Below are positions 32,882-42,543 of a DNA stretch of 64,000 nt, piece by piece. The stretch covers positions 186,001-250,000 of the forward strand of contig NZ_FNYV01000006.1 of NCBI RefSeq assembly GCF_900109115.1, in the 5' to 3' direction. This DNA is from Micromonospora phaseoli. GTDB lineage: Bacteria > Actinomycetota > Actinomycetes > Mycobacteriales > Micromonosporaceae. Under the pieces are notes generated by a model. The model searched no databases. It was given only the letters and a program-made list of their open reading frames with translations, and was not told the DNA's origin. Position 1 is the stretch's first letter; each line of letters starts with the position of its first letter. Position numbers and translations under genes: made by a program.

Positions 32882-34872
32882 GCGAGGCGTTGGCCAATCT
32901 GCTGAACGAGACTCGCCAGTTCCCGCCGCCGGCTGAACTCGCCGCGCACGCCAACGTCACCGCCGACGCGTACGCCGAGGCGCAGGCTGACCGGCTGGCC
33001 TTCTGGGAGCGCCAGGCCGGGCGGCTGAGCTGGGCCAAGCAGTGGGATCAGGTGTTGGACTGGTCCACGCCTCCGTTCGCGAAGTGGTTCGTCGGCGGGC
33101 AGTTGAACGTGGCGTACAACTGTCTCGATCGGCACGTCGAGGCCGGCCGGGGTGACCGGGTGGCGATCCACTGGGAGGGCGAGCCGGGCGACACCCGCAC
33201 CATCACCTACGCCGACCTGCACCGGATGACCTGCCAGGCGGCGAACGCGCTCACCGACCTGGGCGTGGTCGCCGGTGACCGGGTGGCGATCTATCTACCG
33301 ATGGTCCCGGAGGCGGCGGTCGCCATGCTGGCCTGCGCCCGGATCGGCGCCACGCACAGCGTGGTCTTCGGTGGCTTCTCCGCCGAGTCGCTGACCAACC
33401 GGATCCAGGACGCCACGGCCAAGGTGGTGATCACCGCCGATGGCGGCTACCGGCGGGGCAAGCCGTCCGCGCTGAAGCCGACCGTGGACGATGCGGTGGC
33501 GAACTGCCCGTCGGTCGAGCACGTCCTGGTGGTGCGGCGGACCGGTGAGGAAGTCGCCTGGTCGGAGAAGGACCACTGGTGGCACGAGACGGTGGAGCAG
33601 GCGTCCGCCGAGCACCAGGCGCAGCCGTTCGACGCCGAGCATCCGCTGTTCATCCTGTACACCAGCGGCACCACCGCCCGTCCGAAGGGCATCCTGCACA
33701 CCACCGGCGGCTATCTGACCCAGACGTCGTACACCTCGCACGCGGTCTTCGACCTGAAGCCGGAGAGCGACGTCTACTGGTGCACGGCGGACATCGGCTG
33801 GGTGACCGGCCACTCCTACATCGTGTACGGCCCGCTCTCCAACGGCGTCAGCCAGGTGATGTACGAGGGCACGCCGGACACGCCGCACAAGGGCCGGTTC
33901 TGGGAGATCGTCGACAAGTACGGCGTCACGATCCTCTACACCGCACCGACGTTGATCCGCACCATGATGAAGTGGGGCGAGGACATCCCGGCCGGCTACG
34001 ACCTGTCGACGTTGCGGCTGCTCGGCAGCGTCGGTGAGCCGATCAACCCCGAGGCGTGGATGTGGTACCGGCAGTACGTCGGGCGGGGCGAGTTGCCGAT
34101 CGTGGACACCTGGTGGCAGACGGAGACCGGCAGCATGATGATCTCGCCGCTGCCGGGGGTGACCGCCGCCAAGCCGGGCTCGGCGATGACCCCACTGCCG
34201 GGCATCGTCGCCGACGTGGTGGACGACCAGGGGCAGGCGGTGCCGAACGGCGGCGGCGGTTACCTCGTGCTGCGCGAGCCGTGGCCGTCGATGCTGCGCA
34301 CCATCTGGGGCGACGACAACCGGTTCATCGAGACGTACTGGTCCCGGTTCGGAGCCGGCGCGAGCGGTGGCTCCGGCGATCCGTGGATCTACTTTGCCGG
34401 TGACGGCGCGAAGAAGGACGACGACGGGCACGTCTGGCTGCTGGGTCGCGTCGACGACGTGATGCTGGTGTCGGGGCACAACATCTCGACCACCGAGGTG
34501 GAGTCGGCGCTGGTCTCGCACCCGTCGGTGGCGGAGGCGGCGGTGGTCGGTGCCACCGACCCCACCACCGGTCAGGCGATCGTCGCGTTCGCCATTCCCC
34601 GCGGCAGCACCGACATCTCCGGTGCGGCGGGCGAACAACTCATCGCCGACCTGCGCAACCACGTGGCGAAGACGCTCGGTCCGATCGCCAAGCCCCGGCA
34701 GATCATGTTGGTGCCGGAGTTGCCGAAGACCCGATCCGGCAAGATCATGCGCCGGCTGCTGCGGGACGTGGCGGAGAACCGCTCGCTGGGTGACGTGACG
34801 ACGTTGCAGGACTCGTCCGTGATGGCGCAGATCGCCTCCGGCATGGGTGGGGGCCGCTCCGACGAGGACTGA
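32878..34872 (+). CDS. acsA: Acetyl-CoA synthetase
   Basis: A 664-residue acetate-CoA ligase converting acetate, ATP and CoA to acetyl-CoA. Signatures: YTSGTTARPKGILHTTGGYL (AMP-binding), WCTADIGWVTGHSYIVYGPL, TWWQTETGS, and the C-terminal GKIMRR with Lys622, the conserved lysine usually acetylated to switch the enzyme off. The length is normal. The start at 32878 was chosen since MSEALANLLNETRQFPPP matches the family's beginning; translation is probably coupled to the leader ORF. Confidence 0.95.
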   Translation: MSEALANLLNETRQFPPPAELAAHANVTADAYAEAQADRLAFWERQAGRLSWAKQWDQVLDWSTPPFAKWFVGGQLNVAYNCLDRHVEAGRGDRVAIHWEGEPGDTRTITYADLHRMTCQAANALTDLGVVAGDRVAIYLPMVPEAAVAMLACARIGATHSVVFGGFSAESLTNRIQDATAKVVITADGGYRRGKPSALKPTVDDAVANCPSVEHVLVVRRTGEEVAWSEKDHWWHETVEQASAEHQAQPFDAEHPLFILYTSGTTARPKGILHTTGGYLTQTSYTSHAVFDLKPESDVYWCTADIGWVTGHSYIVYGPLSNGVSQVMYEGTPDTPHKGRFWEIVDKYGVTILYTAPTLIRTMMKWGEDIPAGYDLSTLRLLGSVGEPINPEAWMWYRQYVGRGELPIVDTWWQTETGSMMISPLPGVTAAKPGSAMTPLPGIVADVVDDQGQAVPNGGGGYLVLREPWPSMLRTIWGDDNRFIETYWSRFGAGASGGSGDPWIYFAGDGAKKDDDGHVWLLGRVDDVMLVSGHNISTTEVESALVSHPSVAEAAVVGATDPTTGQAIVAFAIPRGSTDISGAAGEQLIADLRNHVAKTLGPIAKPRQIMLVPELPKTRSGKIMRRLLRDVAENRSLGDVTTLQDSSVMAQIASGMGGGRSDED

Positions 34873-35120
34873 CGCAAGGCGTACGACCTGATGGGTGGTG
34901 GTCCGGCGTGGACCGCCACCCATCGTCGTATCCGGCGGCGCCTCGGCGGCCCGGTGTGACAGTGAAGACCTCTCCCAACAACTACCTGAAACAAATCCAC
35001 GTCCAACCCTTCCCACCAGCCCCAGCAGTGCCTAAATTCACCAATGGCCCCATTCATGGCGGCCGTTTTCACCGGCCCACAACCCCCGACGGGCCGGTTC
35101 CCTCAATCCGGAGGTACCAC

Positions 35121-37541
35121 GTGCGGAAAGTCGCAGTGGGTCTGCTCGGGCTCTCGTTGACCGCGACAGGACTGACGGTCGGCGGATCCGCCACCGCCGC
35201 GCCGCAGCCGGAAACGCCGGCAGCAGCGTCGTCGAGCGCGGAGCCCGCCCACGCCGAACACGACCTGCCGAACCCGCTGGAAGCCAAGCGCCGCGCCCTG
35301 CGTCAGGAGGGCCTCAGCGAGGTGCTCTCGGGCCGCGCCGAGGCGGAGCGGATCAACGGCAGCATGGTGGTCGAGGTCGGCGAGCGGGCCACCCGTGGCG
35401 GTAAGGCCGGTCGCAACGCCAAGACCACCAAGGGCGGCAAGGGACCCACCGAGAAGCAGTACGTCGAGTTGTCCCGGGAGAAGACCGATCGGATCTTCGT
35501 GATCCTCGCCGAGTTCGGCGACCAGCGGCACCCGGACTACCCCGACCAGGACACCGACCCGGAAGTCGCCGGCCCGGTCCGGTTCGACGGGCCGATGCAC
35601 AACGAGATCCCCGAGCCGAACCGGTCGGTGGACAACTCCACCGTCTGGCAGCCGGACTACGACGCCGACCACTACCGGAAGCTCTACTTCGGCACCGGGC
35701 CCGGCGACGAGTCGGTGAAGCAGTACTACGAGGCCCAATCCTCGGGGCGGTACAGCGTCGACGGCGTGGTCACCGACTGGGTGAAGGTCGACTACAACCA
35801 GGCCCGATACGGCCGCTCCAGCGGCTACCCGTGCGACGGGATCGTCTGCTCCAACGTCTGGGCGCTGGTGCGCGACGCGGCCAACCAGTGGGTGACCGCG
35901 CAGCAGGCGGCGGGCCGCAGCGACGAGGAGATCGCCGCCGACGTGCGGGCGATGGACCAGTGGGACCGGTACGACCACGACGGTGACGGCGACTTCAACG
36001 AGCCGGACGGCTACATCGACCACTTCCAGATCGTGCACGCCGGTGGCGACATGGCCGACGGCGACCCGATCTACGGCGAGGACGCGATCTGGAGCCACCG
36101 CTGGTACGCGTACGCCTCCGACCAGGGGCGCACCGGCCCGCCGAACTTCCCGGCCGGCGGTACCCAGATCGGCAGCACCGGCATCTGGATCGGTGACTAC
36201 ACCATCCAGCCGGAGAACGGCGGCCGGAGCGTCTTCTACCATGAGTACGCCCACGATCTCGGCCTGCCGGACGACTACAACGTCATCAGCGGCGGTGACA
36301 ACAACAACGAACACTGGACCCTGATGGCCCAGAGCCGGCTCGGCGCCAAGAACGACGGCGGCATCGGCGAGCGCGGCGGCGACCTCGGCGCCTGGAACAA
36401 GCTCCAGCTCGGCTGGCTCGACTACGAGGTGATCGTGGCCGGGCAGAAGCGGACCATGACCCTCGGTCCACAGGAGTACAACACCAAGGAGGCCCAGGCC
36501 GCCGTGGTGGTGCTGCCCGAGCGGGAGTACACCTTCGACAACGGCGCACCCTTCGAGGGTGACAGGCAGTTCTTCTCGGGCAACGCCGACGACCTGAACA
36601 GCACCATGACCCGGGCGTTCGACCTGACCGGGAAGTCCTCGGCCGACCTGTCGTTGAAGGGCCGCTACAGCATCGAGGCGGACTACGACTACCTCTTCTT
36701 CGAGACCTCGGTCGACGGTGGACAGACCTGGGCGTCGCAGCCCGGCAGCGTCGACGGCCGACCGTTGAAGGAGATCTCCCCGGGCCGGTTCGCGCTGGAC
36801 GGCAGCTCCGAGGACGAGTGGGTGGACATCGAGATCCCACTGGACTCGGTGGCCGGCGGCGATGTCGCGTTCCGGCTGCGCTACCAGACCGACGGTGGTG
36901 TCTCCGAGGGCGGGTTCTTCGGCGACGCGGTCACCCTGACCGCTGACGGCGAGACCGTCTTCACCGACGGTGCCGAGTCCGACCCGGCCGACTGGGCGCT
37001 GGCCGGCGGGTTCGAGGTGGTCGAGGAGAGCTACACCCGGAGCTTCGCGAACTACTACATCGCGGGCACCCGACAGCACATCTCGTACGACAAGTACCTG
37101 AAGACCGGCCCGTACTTCTTCGGGTACGCCAACACCAAACCTGACTACGTGGACCACTACGCGTACCAGGAGGGCCTGTTGATCTCGTACTGGAACACCC
37201 GGTGGGCGGACAACGACACGTTCGCGCACCCGGGCGAGGGCCGGAACCTGATCATCGACGCCCACCCGCGGCCGATCTACAACCTGACCGGGCAGCCCTG
37301 GCGGGCCCGGATCCAGGTCTACGACGCGCCGTTCAGCCTGAAGAAGGCGGACTCGTTCACGCTGCACCTCAACAGCCAGCCGCAGTACATCCGCGGGCAG
37401 GCCGCGCAGCCACTGTTCGACGACACCAGGCAGTACTGGTTCCCGGAGCTGCCGAACCACGGCGTCAAGCTTCCGGCCACCGGTACCAAGATCAAGGTGC
37501 TGGAGCAGGACGGCATATACACCAAGGTCCGTTTCTCCTGA
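35121..37541 (+). CDS. Secreted immune inhibitor A-type M6 metalloprotease
   Basis: An 806-residue protein. The GTG start lies after GGAGGTACCAC. A signal peptide covers about 1-27 (KVAVGLLGLSLTATGLTVGG...AA). A propeptide follows. The peptidase M6 domain has HEYAHDLGLPDDY (His374, Glu375, His378, Asp384) and a Ca-binding-like DHDGDGDFNEPDG. C-terminal beta-sandwich modules (FDLTGKSSADLSLKGRYSIE; SVDGGQTWASQPGS) resemble the carbohydrate-binding or MAM-like part of InhA. It would degrade extracellular proteins. A terminator hairpin follows the gene. Confidence 0.92.
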   Translation: MRKVAVGLLGLSLTATGLTVGGSATAAPQPETPAAASSSAEPAHAEHDLPNPLEAKRRALRQEGLSEVLSGRAEAERINGSMVVEVGERATRGGKAGRNAKTTKGGKGPTEKQYVELSREKTDRIFVILAEFGDQRHPDYPDQDTDPEVAGPVRFDGPMHNEIPEPNRSVDNSTVWQPDYDADHYRKLYFGTGPGDESVKQYYEAQSSGRYSVDGVVTDWVKVDYNQARYGRSSGYPCDGIVCSNVWALVRDAANQWVTAQQAAGRSDEEIAADVRAMDQWDRYDHDGDGDFNEPDGYIDHFQIVHAGGDMADGDPIYGEDAIWSHRWYAYASDQGRTGPPNFPAGGTQIGSTGIWIGDYTIQPENGGRSVFYHEYAHDLGLPDDYNVISGGDNNNEHWTLMAQSRLGAKNDGGIGERGGDLGAWNKLQLGWLDYEVIVAGQKRTMTLGPQEYNTKEAQAAVVVLPEREYTFDNGAPFEGDRQFFSGNADDLNSTMTRAFDLTGKSSADLSLKGRYSIEADYDYLFFETSVDGGQTWASQPGSVDGRPLKEISPGRFALDGSSEDEWVDIEIPLDSVAGGDVAFRLRYQTDGGVSEGGFFGDAVTLTADGETVFTDGAESDPADWALAGGFEVVEESYTRSFANYYIAGTRQHISYDKYLKTGPYFFGYANTKPDYVDHYAYQEGLLISYWNTRWADNDTFAHPGEGRNLIIDAHPRPIYNLTGQPWRARIQVYDAPFSLKKADSFTLHLNSQPQYIRGQAAQPLFDDTRQYWFPELPNHGVKLPATGTKIKVLEQDGIYTKVRFS

Positions 37542-37560
37542 ACCGCTGAGCAAAAGGGTT

Positions 37561-37593
37561 GATGCCCCGGGCAGGCCAGCTGCCCGGGGCATC
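37561..37593 (+). terminator. Terminator after the M6 protease
   Basis: Perfect 14-bp arms GATGCCCCGGGCAG and CTGCCCGGGGCATC around a 5-base loop. Confidence 0.75.
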
Positions 37594-37661
37594 ACTTCGC
37601 CCGAGGGGCATCGCACTGCCCCGGCCGGGAACCGGCCCGACGGTGGTCGCGTCGTACCGTC

Positions 37662-38096
37662 ATGCCCACCACCGTCCGCGTCCGCGTGCCGGCGGCCCTT
37701 CTCACCGCGCTGCTGGTGCTGGCCGGGTGCGGCGACCGCAGCGCAGACACCGTGACCGCCGAGCAGAGCCCCACCGGCCAGCCGCCGGACGGGCGTACCA
37801 ACGAGACGCTCTCCCCCACCGAACCGCCCCTGATCGGCACCCCGACGGCACCACCGAGCCAGCCGACCGAGCTGCGCAAGTCCAACGTGCTGGCGGGCCG
37901 GCTCAGTCGCGGCGGTGACGGTCCGTGCTACACCCTGGTCACTGACGACGGCCGGGAGTACGCGTTGCACGGAGCCGACCACGGCACCTTCGCCACCGGC
38001 AGCTGGGTGCGGGTCACCACCGGGCCAGCGACCGCCGACGTGGACTGTGGTCCCGGAATCCCGGTCAGCATCCTCAAGATCAGCCCGGTCGGCTGA
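37662..38096 (+). CDS. Small lipoprotein
   Basis: A 144-residue protein. The signal peptide ends in a lipobox, LLVLAGC with Cys23. A Pro/Thr-rich linker is followed by a small beta domain (NVLAGRLSRGGDGPCYTLVT; GSWVRVTTGPATADVDCGPG) with two cysteines that may pair. Probably surface-exposed. Function unknown; the fold may be OB-like. Confidence 0.7.
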   Translation: MPTTVRVRVPAALLTALLVLAGCGDRSADTVTAEQSPTGQPPDGRTNETLSPTEPPLIGTPTAPPSQPTELRKSNVLAGRLSRGGDGPCYTLVTDDGREYALHGADHGTFATGSWVRVTTGPATADVDCGPGIPVSILKISPVG

Positions 38097-38153
38097 CCGC
38101 TGCCGAGCCCCGTCGAGCCGAGCGACCGGCGTCGGGGTCCTAGGCTGTCGGTC

Positions 38154-39086
38154 ATGACCGAGCAGCGTGGCGACGCCGTCGACGAGTCCTGCGTCCTCAC
38201 GGAAGGACCGTGGACGCACCGGTTCGTCGGTGCCAACGGCAGCCGGTTCCACGTCGTCGAGGCGGGCACCGGCCCGATGGTGCTCTTCCTGCACGGCTTC
38301 CCCGAGCACTGGTGGGCCTGGCACCAGATGCTGCCCGCCGTCGCCGACGCCGGGTTCCGCGCCGTCGCCATGGATCTGCGTGGCTACGGCGCCAGCGACA
38401 AGCCACCCCGGGGGTACGACGGCTACACGCTGGCCGCCGACGTCGCCGGGCTGATCCGCGCCCTGGGCGAACGCTCGGCGACCGTGGTCGGCGCCGGTGC
38501 CGGCGGGATGATCGCCTGGACGGTGGCGTCCTTCCACCCGGCCCTGGTCCGCCGGCTGGTGGTGCTCGGCGCACCACACCCACTGCGGCTGCGCGCCGCC
38601 CTCTTCGCCGATCCGCGCGGCCAGTTCGCCGCGTCGACTCCCGCGCTGAAGTTCCAGCTTCCCCGCTACGAGCACCTGCTGACCCGCGACGAGGGGCGGG
38701 CCGTGGACGAGATCCTGCGCCGGTGGGGCGGCGACCGCTGGGTCACCGGACCGGAGTTCGCCGGCTACGCGCGGCGCTACCGGGAGGCCATGCGCATCCC
38801 GCAGGCGGCGTTCTGCGCGCTGGAAGGCTACCGCTGGGCGTTCCGGTCGGTGCTGCGGCTACACGGCTACCGGTTCGTCAAGCTGATGCAGCGCCCGCTG
38901 GTCACTCCCACCCTGCAACTGCACGGCGCGCTCGACGTGGCCTCGCTACCGCGTACCGCCCAGGGTTCGGGGCGCTACGTCAGCGCCCTGTACGAATGGC
39001 GGCTGCTCGACGAGGTCGGACACTTCCCGCACCTGGAGACACCGGAACTGGTGCTGGGCGAGATTCTCCGCTGGGCGAAGTCCTGA
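38154..39086 (+). CDS. Alpha/beta hydrolase (epoxide hydrolase-like) lacking the nucleophile
   Basis: A 310-residue protein. The fold signatures are clear: FLHGFPEHWWAWHQMLPAVA with the HGFP oxyanion motif, MDLRGYGASDKP, and a C-terminal EVGHFPHLE with the catalytic-type His. The nucleophile elbow, normally G-H-D-W-G-G or G-x-S-x-G, reads G113-A-G-A-G-G118, so the Asp/Ser position is Gly115. The protein is probably not a conventional hydrolase. Its place after acs recalls ephE (Rv3670) in M. tuberculosis, from memory. Confidence 0.8.
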   Translation: MTEQRGDAVDESCVLTEGPWTHRFVGANGSRFHVVEAGTGPMVLFLHGFPEHWWAWHQMLPAVADAGFRAVAMDLRGYGASDKPPRGYDGYTLAADVAGLIRALGERSATVVGAGAGGMIAWTVASFHPALVRRLVVLGAPHPLRLRAALFADPRGQFAASTPALKFQLPRYEHLLTRDEGRAVDEILRRWGGDRWVTGPEFAGYARRYREAMRIPQAAFCALEGYRWAFRSVLRLHGYRFVKLMQRPLVTPTLQLHGALDVASLPRTAQGSGRYVSALYEWRLLDEVGHFPHLETPELVLGEILRWAKS

Positions 39087-39102
39087 GCCGACGCCGCTGG
39101 TC

Positions 39103-39468
39103 TCAGACCCGCTTCTCACGCACGTCGGTGACCTCACCGACGGGTGCCCACCCCTGGTAGACGCCGAAGTCGAAGGCTTCCAGCCGCATCGCCTGGGCGA
39201 CCGGCCAGCGTCCGCCGGTGTACTCGACCCGCAGCCACCCGTCGTGCTCGGCCAGCACTATGAACGGCTGCCCCTTCCAGGTGCAGGTCGTCCGCACGTA
39301 CGCCAACTCCTCCACCTCGGCGGCCGGAACGACTCGGACGTGCCGGCCGGGACGCACCTCCGCGAAGCCCTCAGCCGCCTCCTGCTGGTAGAGCCGGATC
39401 TCCCCGCCGTCCGGGCTGGCCGGGTACTCCCGGCCACGCCAACGGGCCACATAGCCGTCCCGCATCAC
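39103..39468 (-). CDS. Hypothetical protein coupled to the SseB-like gene
   Basis: A 121-residue protein, beta-rich (GYVARWRGREYPASPDGGEI; QPFIVLAEHDGWLRVEYTGG). It overlaps the SseB-like gene by ATGA. Similar small proteins accompany type VII secretion loci in Micromonospora (from memory). Role unknown. Confidence 0.6.
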   Translation of the reverse strand: MMRDGYVARWRGREYPASPDGGEIRLYQQEAAEGFAEVRPGRHVRVVPAAEVEELAYVRTTCTWKGQPFIVLAEHDGWLRVEYTGGRWPVAQAMRLEAFDFGVYQGWAPVGEVTDVREKRV

Positions 39469-42413
39469 CGCTCACCGACCTGCTGCCAGGAGTACGTGTC
39501 GGCGTCGAGGACGGCGACCAGCACTTCGGCGCCCTCGGCGTCGATGCGCAGCAGCTGCGCGCCGTGCGGCAGCCGGACGCTGTCCACCTTGAACTCGGCC
39601 AGCACGTCGCTGCTCTCGCCTGGGGCGAAGCCGTTGCCACGGAACGGTGGGCGTTCGATGACCCAGCCTTCCATCGCCCGCATGGCGGCCTCGTTCTGGC
39701 CGCCGTACGGGATGCGGTAGAGGCTCGGCCGGTACGCCGGCCACCTGAGCACGTAGATCTGCTCGGCGTCCGGCGCGAAGGGCGACTCCGGGTGACTCAG
39801 ACCGAGCGCCTGGTAGAGCGCGGTCGGCGTGGTGAGGTGTGCCAGCTCGCTGGCCCGGTGCACGAACCCGGAGACCCGGTCGTAGCCCCGTTCCAGGTAG
39901 TAACCGAGCTGACTGGGGGCGATCGCCTTCTGCATCACGATCGGGCGCGCCGGGTCGGCCGGCGGCGCCGCCGACCGTGGACCGCTGGCCGGCGCGGACG
40001 CCGTGCCAGCCGGCTCGGGCTCGCCCTCGGAGTCGTCGCCGAGGCCGAGTTCAGCCGCCCAGGTGGCCAGTCCGATGATCTGCTCGCCGGGCAGCTTCGC
40101 CCCGACGGGTGTGCCGGGGTTCACCGCGAACGACCACGAGGTGTCGGGCCACCGGCGGATCAGCTGCACGAAGCGGACCTGAACCGTCTCGGCGGTCGGG
40201 TCGGTGTGGTCGGCCAGGCGCTGCGGCGAGGTGTAGGCCACCACGAAGGTCTGGCCGTCGAGCTCGACGGCCGGCCAGACGAACCCCGGATCGCCGGGCC
40301 GACTACCCGGGGCGGAATCGGCCGCGACCGGCATCAGGACCCGGGCCAGCAGCAAGGTGGACAGGAACGTGTCGGTGCTGCCAGCACCCGCGGCACCGAG
40401 CAGGTCCTCCTCGACCTCGTTGGCGGGTTGGAAGGGCGGATCAGCGGTGGCCGGGGCGGCCGGATCGGGTGCGGCGGAGGGTGCGCCGCCGGCCGGTGGA
40501 ACGGCTCCCGTGGCCGGCGCGGCGATCGCCGACGGCACGATCGCCGGAGGCGCGGCCGGGACCGGCGCGGCGGGCGACGGCGCGGCAGGGGCCGGCGCGG
40601 CAGGGGCCGGCGCGGCAGACGACGCTGCGGCGGGCGACGGCGCGGCCGGCGACGCATGCACCGGGGCGGCAGCCGGGGCCGCCGACGCGTACCCCGGCTC
40701 CGCACCGACCTCCGGCTCCGCAATCACCGTGTGGACCGGGACGGTCGGCTCGGGCGGCGCAGTCACGATTGGGACCGTCGGCTCGGGCGGCGCAGTCACG
40801 ATCGGGACCGTCGGCTCGGGCGGCGCACTCGCGATCGGGACCGTCGGCTCGGATCCCAGCGTGGGCCCGGGCACCGTCGGCTCGGATCCGGCCGTCGGGA
40901 TGCGCGCCGTCACCTCCGGCGCATCGTCGCCGGTGGGCCGGTGCGGGCGCGGAGCGGGCATGGCTGGGACCCCGTTGGTGGGGATGAGGTCACGGGCCTC
41001 GATGATGGTGCCCTCGATGACGATCGGCGTGAAACCGCGACGCGTCGCGGGCGGGCCGGAGACCGGCTCGGCCACCGACACCGGCAGCTCCTCCTCGTCC
41101 GTGCCGTCCGTCGGCCGGCGACGAGGTAGCCCCTGGTTAGCCTCTCCGCCGCCAGCGGTGGGATCACCGCCGGCGGGTGCGGCCCAGCCGGCCGGCGTGG
41201 TCACCCGAAGCGGCCGGGTCGTCTCCTGGTCGGCTGGACCGGGTGGGGGCAGCGGCTGGGTAGCTTCCTCGCTCGCCTCGGTCGAGATCCGGTTGGCGGA
41301 TTGGTCGTCCTCGGCGAAGACGAAGGCGCGCGAGTTTCCCTCGGACGACGGATCGCCTGCCGCCCCCCGCCGAGGAAAAGGCTGACCGCCGCGGAAGCGG
41401 GACGGCGGTGCGGCCCGATCGGCCAGGCGGTCGCCACGATGGCTGGGACGACCGGCCGCGGGTTCGAAGAAGGATCGCGGAGGGCTCTGCTCGGCCCCGG
41501 TCTCGGCGGGACGGCCGTTGGTCGGCGATCCCGGCCGCTCGGACGTCGTCGGTCGCCCCCGGCCGGAGAGGCCGGGATCCTCGCTGCGGAACGGCATCGG
41601 TCGGCGTAAGGGTGCAGCGCCCGGACCTTCCGGCCCGCCACCGAAGCCGCCCCGCCGGTCGCCGCCAACGGCACCAGGACGACCGCCACCGGCGCTCGGT
41701 GAACTGTCCGGCGTCGCCTGGCCGGGCCGCGCGGGCGCCCATCCGGCGGGCTCCTGCCGGGCCGCTCCGCGGGCCGGGGCCGGCGCCACCACGGGCACCT
41801 CGGGAAGATGGATGGTCGCGGGGACCGACGGAACCGGTGACGGCGCGGTGGGTCGGCTCGGACGGATACCGGGCGGTCGCTGTTTCGGCGTCCCGTTCGC
41901 CGCCGCCGGGGCGGGCGGAACAGGCGTGCCCGGGGTCGCCTCGCGGGACCGGTTCAGCGCCTCGACCCGTTCCAGCCGGGCGCGGGCGCCCAGGGTGCGT
42001 CCCGGTAGCCGGACGTCACCGCGGGACAACTGGGAGACATACCACGCGGGCAGGTAGCCCTCGATGGGTAACCCGGGATTGACCGCCAGCCACCACTCGT
42101 GGTCGGGCCAGGCCGTGGCCAGCTCCGCGTAGCCGGTGCGTCGACTCGGGCCGGCGTGCTCACCGAGGCAGACGCGCATCGCCTCGGCGGAGGTGAACGC
42201 CAACACGTGGGTACGGCCGCCGGTGGTCCAGGTGCCCCAACCCACCGGCGCCTGCCCTGCCGCCGCCTGTGCGGAGACCGGCAGCAGCAACTCGACGCTG
42301 GACAGGATCCGGAAGTAAAGCTGCTGGTCATTGCCGAGCAGCGCGTCGCGTAGCGCCGCCTCGGCCTCGGTGGCCGGCTCCCATTCGGTCACGGCCACCC
42401 CCCTCCCGGACAC
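39465..42413 (-). CDS. Giant SseB-domain protein of the type VII cluster
   Basis: A 982-residue protein. SseB-like N-terminal domains occur twice: near residues 10-140 (LRDALLGNDQQLYFRILSSV; VLAFTSAEAMRVCLGEHAGP) and 640-790 (TFVVAYTSPQRLADHTDPTA; WSFAVNPGTPVGAKLPGEQI). A third small beta domain lies at the C-terminus. Between them are about 500 residues of disordered Pro/Ala/Arg/Thr-rich sequence with short repeats (PEPTVPIVTAP; PAAPAPAAP). SseB-family proteins are secretion-linked; here a peripheral scaffold of the type VII system is likely. GTG 42392 is an alternative start. Confidence 0.75.
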   Translation of the reverse strand: MSGRGVAVTEWEPATEAEAALRDALLGNDQQLYFRILSSVELLLPVSAQAAAGQAPVGWGTWTTGGRTHVLAFTSAEAMRVCLGEHAGPSRRTGYAELATAWPDHEWWLAVNPGLPIEGYLPAWYVSQLSRGDVRLPGRTLGARARLERVEALNRSREATPGTPVPPAPAAANGTPKQRPPGIRPSRPTAPSPVPSVPATIHLPEVPVVAPAPARGAARQEPAGWAPARPGQATPDSSPSAGGGRPGAVGGDRRGGFGGGPEGPGAAPLRRPMPFRSEDPGLSGRGRPTTSERPGSPTNGRPAETGAEQSPPRSFFEPAAGRPSHRGDRLADRAAPPSRFRGGQPFPRRGAAGDPSSEGNSRAFVFAEDDQSANRISTEASEEATQPLPPPGPADQETTRPLRVTTPAGWAAPAGGDPTAGGGEANQGLPRRRPTDGTDEEELPVSVAEPVSGPPATRRGFTPIVIEGTIIEARDLIPTNGVPAMPAPRPHRPTGDDAPEVTARIPTAGSEPTVPGPTLGSEPTVPIASAPPEPTVPIVTAPPEPTVPIVTAPPEPTVPVHTVIAEPEVGAEPGYASAAPAAAPVHASPAAPSPAAASSAAPAPAAPAPAAPSPAAPVPAAPPAIVPSAIAAPATGAVPPAGGAPSAAPDPAAPATADPPFQPANEVEEDLLGAAGAGSTDTFLSTLLLARVLMPVAADSAPGSRPGDPGFVWPAVELDGQTFVVAYTSPQRLADHTDPTAETVQVRFVQLIRRWPDTSWSFAVNPGTPVGAKLPGEQIIGLATWAAELGLGDDSEGEPEPAGTASAPASGPRSAAPPADPARPIVMQKAIAPSQLGYYLERGYDRVSGFVHRASELAHLTTPTALYQALGLSHPESPFAPDAEQIYVLRWPAYRPSLYRIPYGGQNEAAMRAMEGWVIERPPFRGNGFAPGESSDVLAEFKVDSVRLPHGAQLLRIDAEGAEVLVAVLDADTYSWQQVGER

Positions 42414-42543
42414 AGGTCATAGGTATCGCTTACAACCTACAAGGTGCCTTCAAGATCACAATGCCAGGCCGACAGTGGTACGCCCGGTGCGGCGGGAAGC
42501 GATAACATCCCGTTCCGGTACCGACACGATACGGAGGCGGTCG

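Noticed and set aside
35103..38675. 1190-residue open frame on the minus strand
   Set aside because: Antisense shadow of the M6 protease, lipoprotein and hydrolase genes; composition is repetitive Val/Gly/Arg with no domain.
40700..40900. Regular repeats that might suggest a CRISPR array
   Set aside because: They are in-frame codon repeats of the SseB-like protein (EPTVPI units) without spacers.
39564..41129. Long plus-strand frame inside the SseB-like gene
   Set aside because: Low-complexity complement of the Pro/Ala-rich linker.
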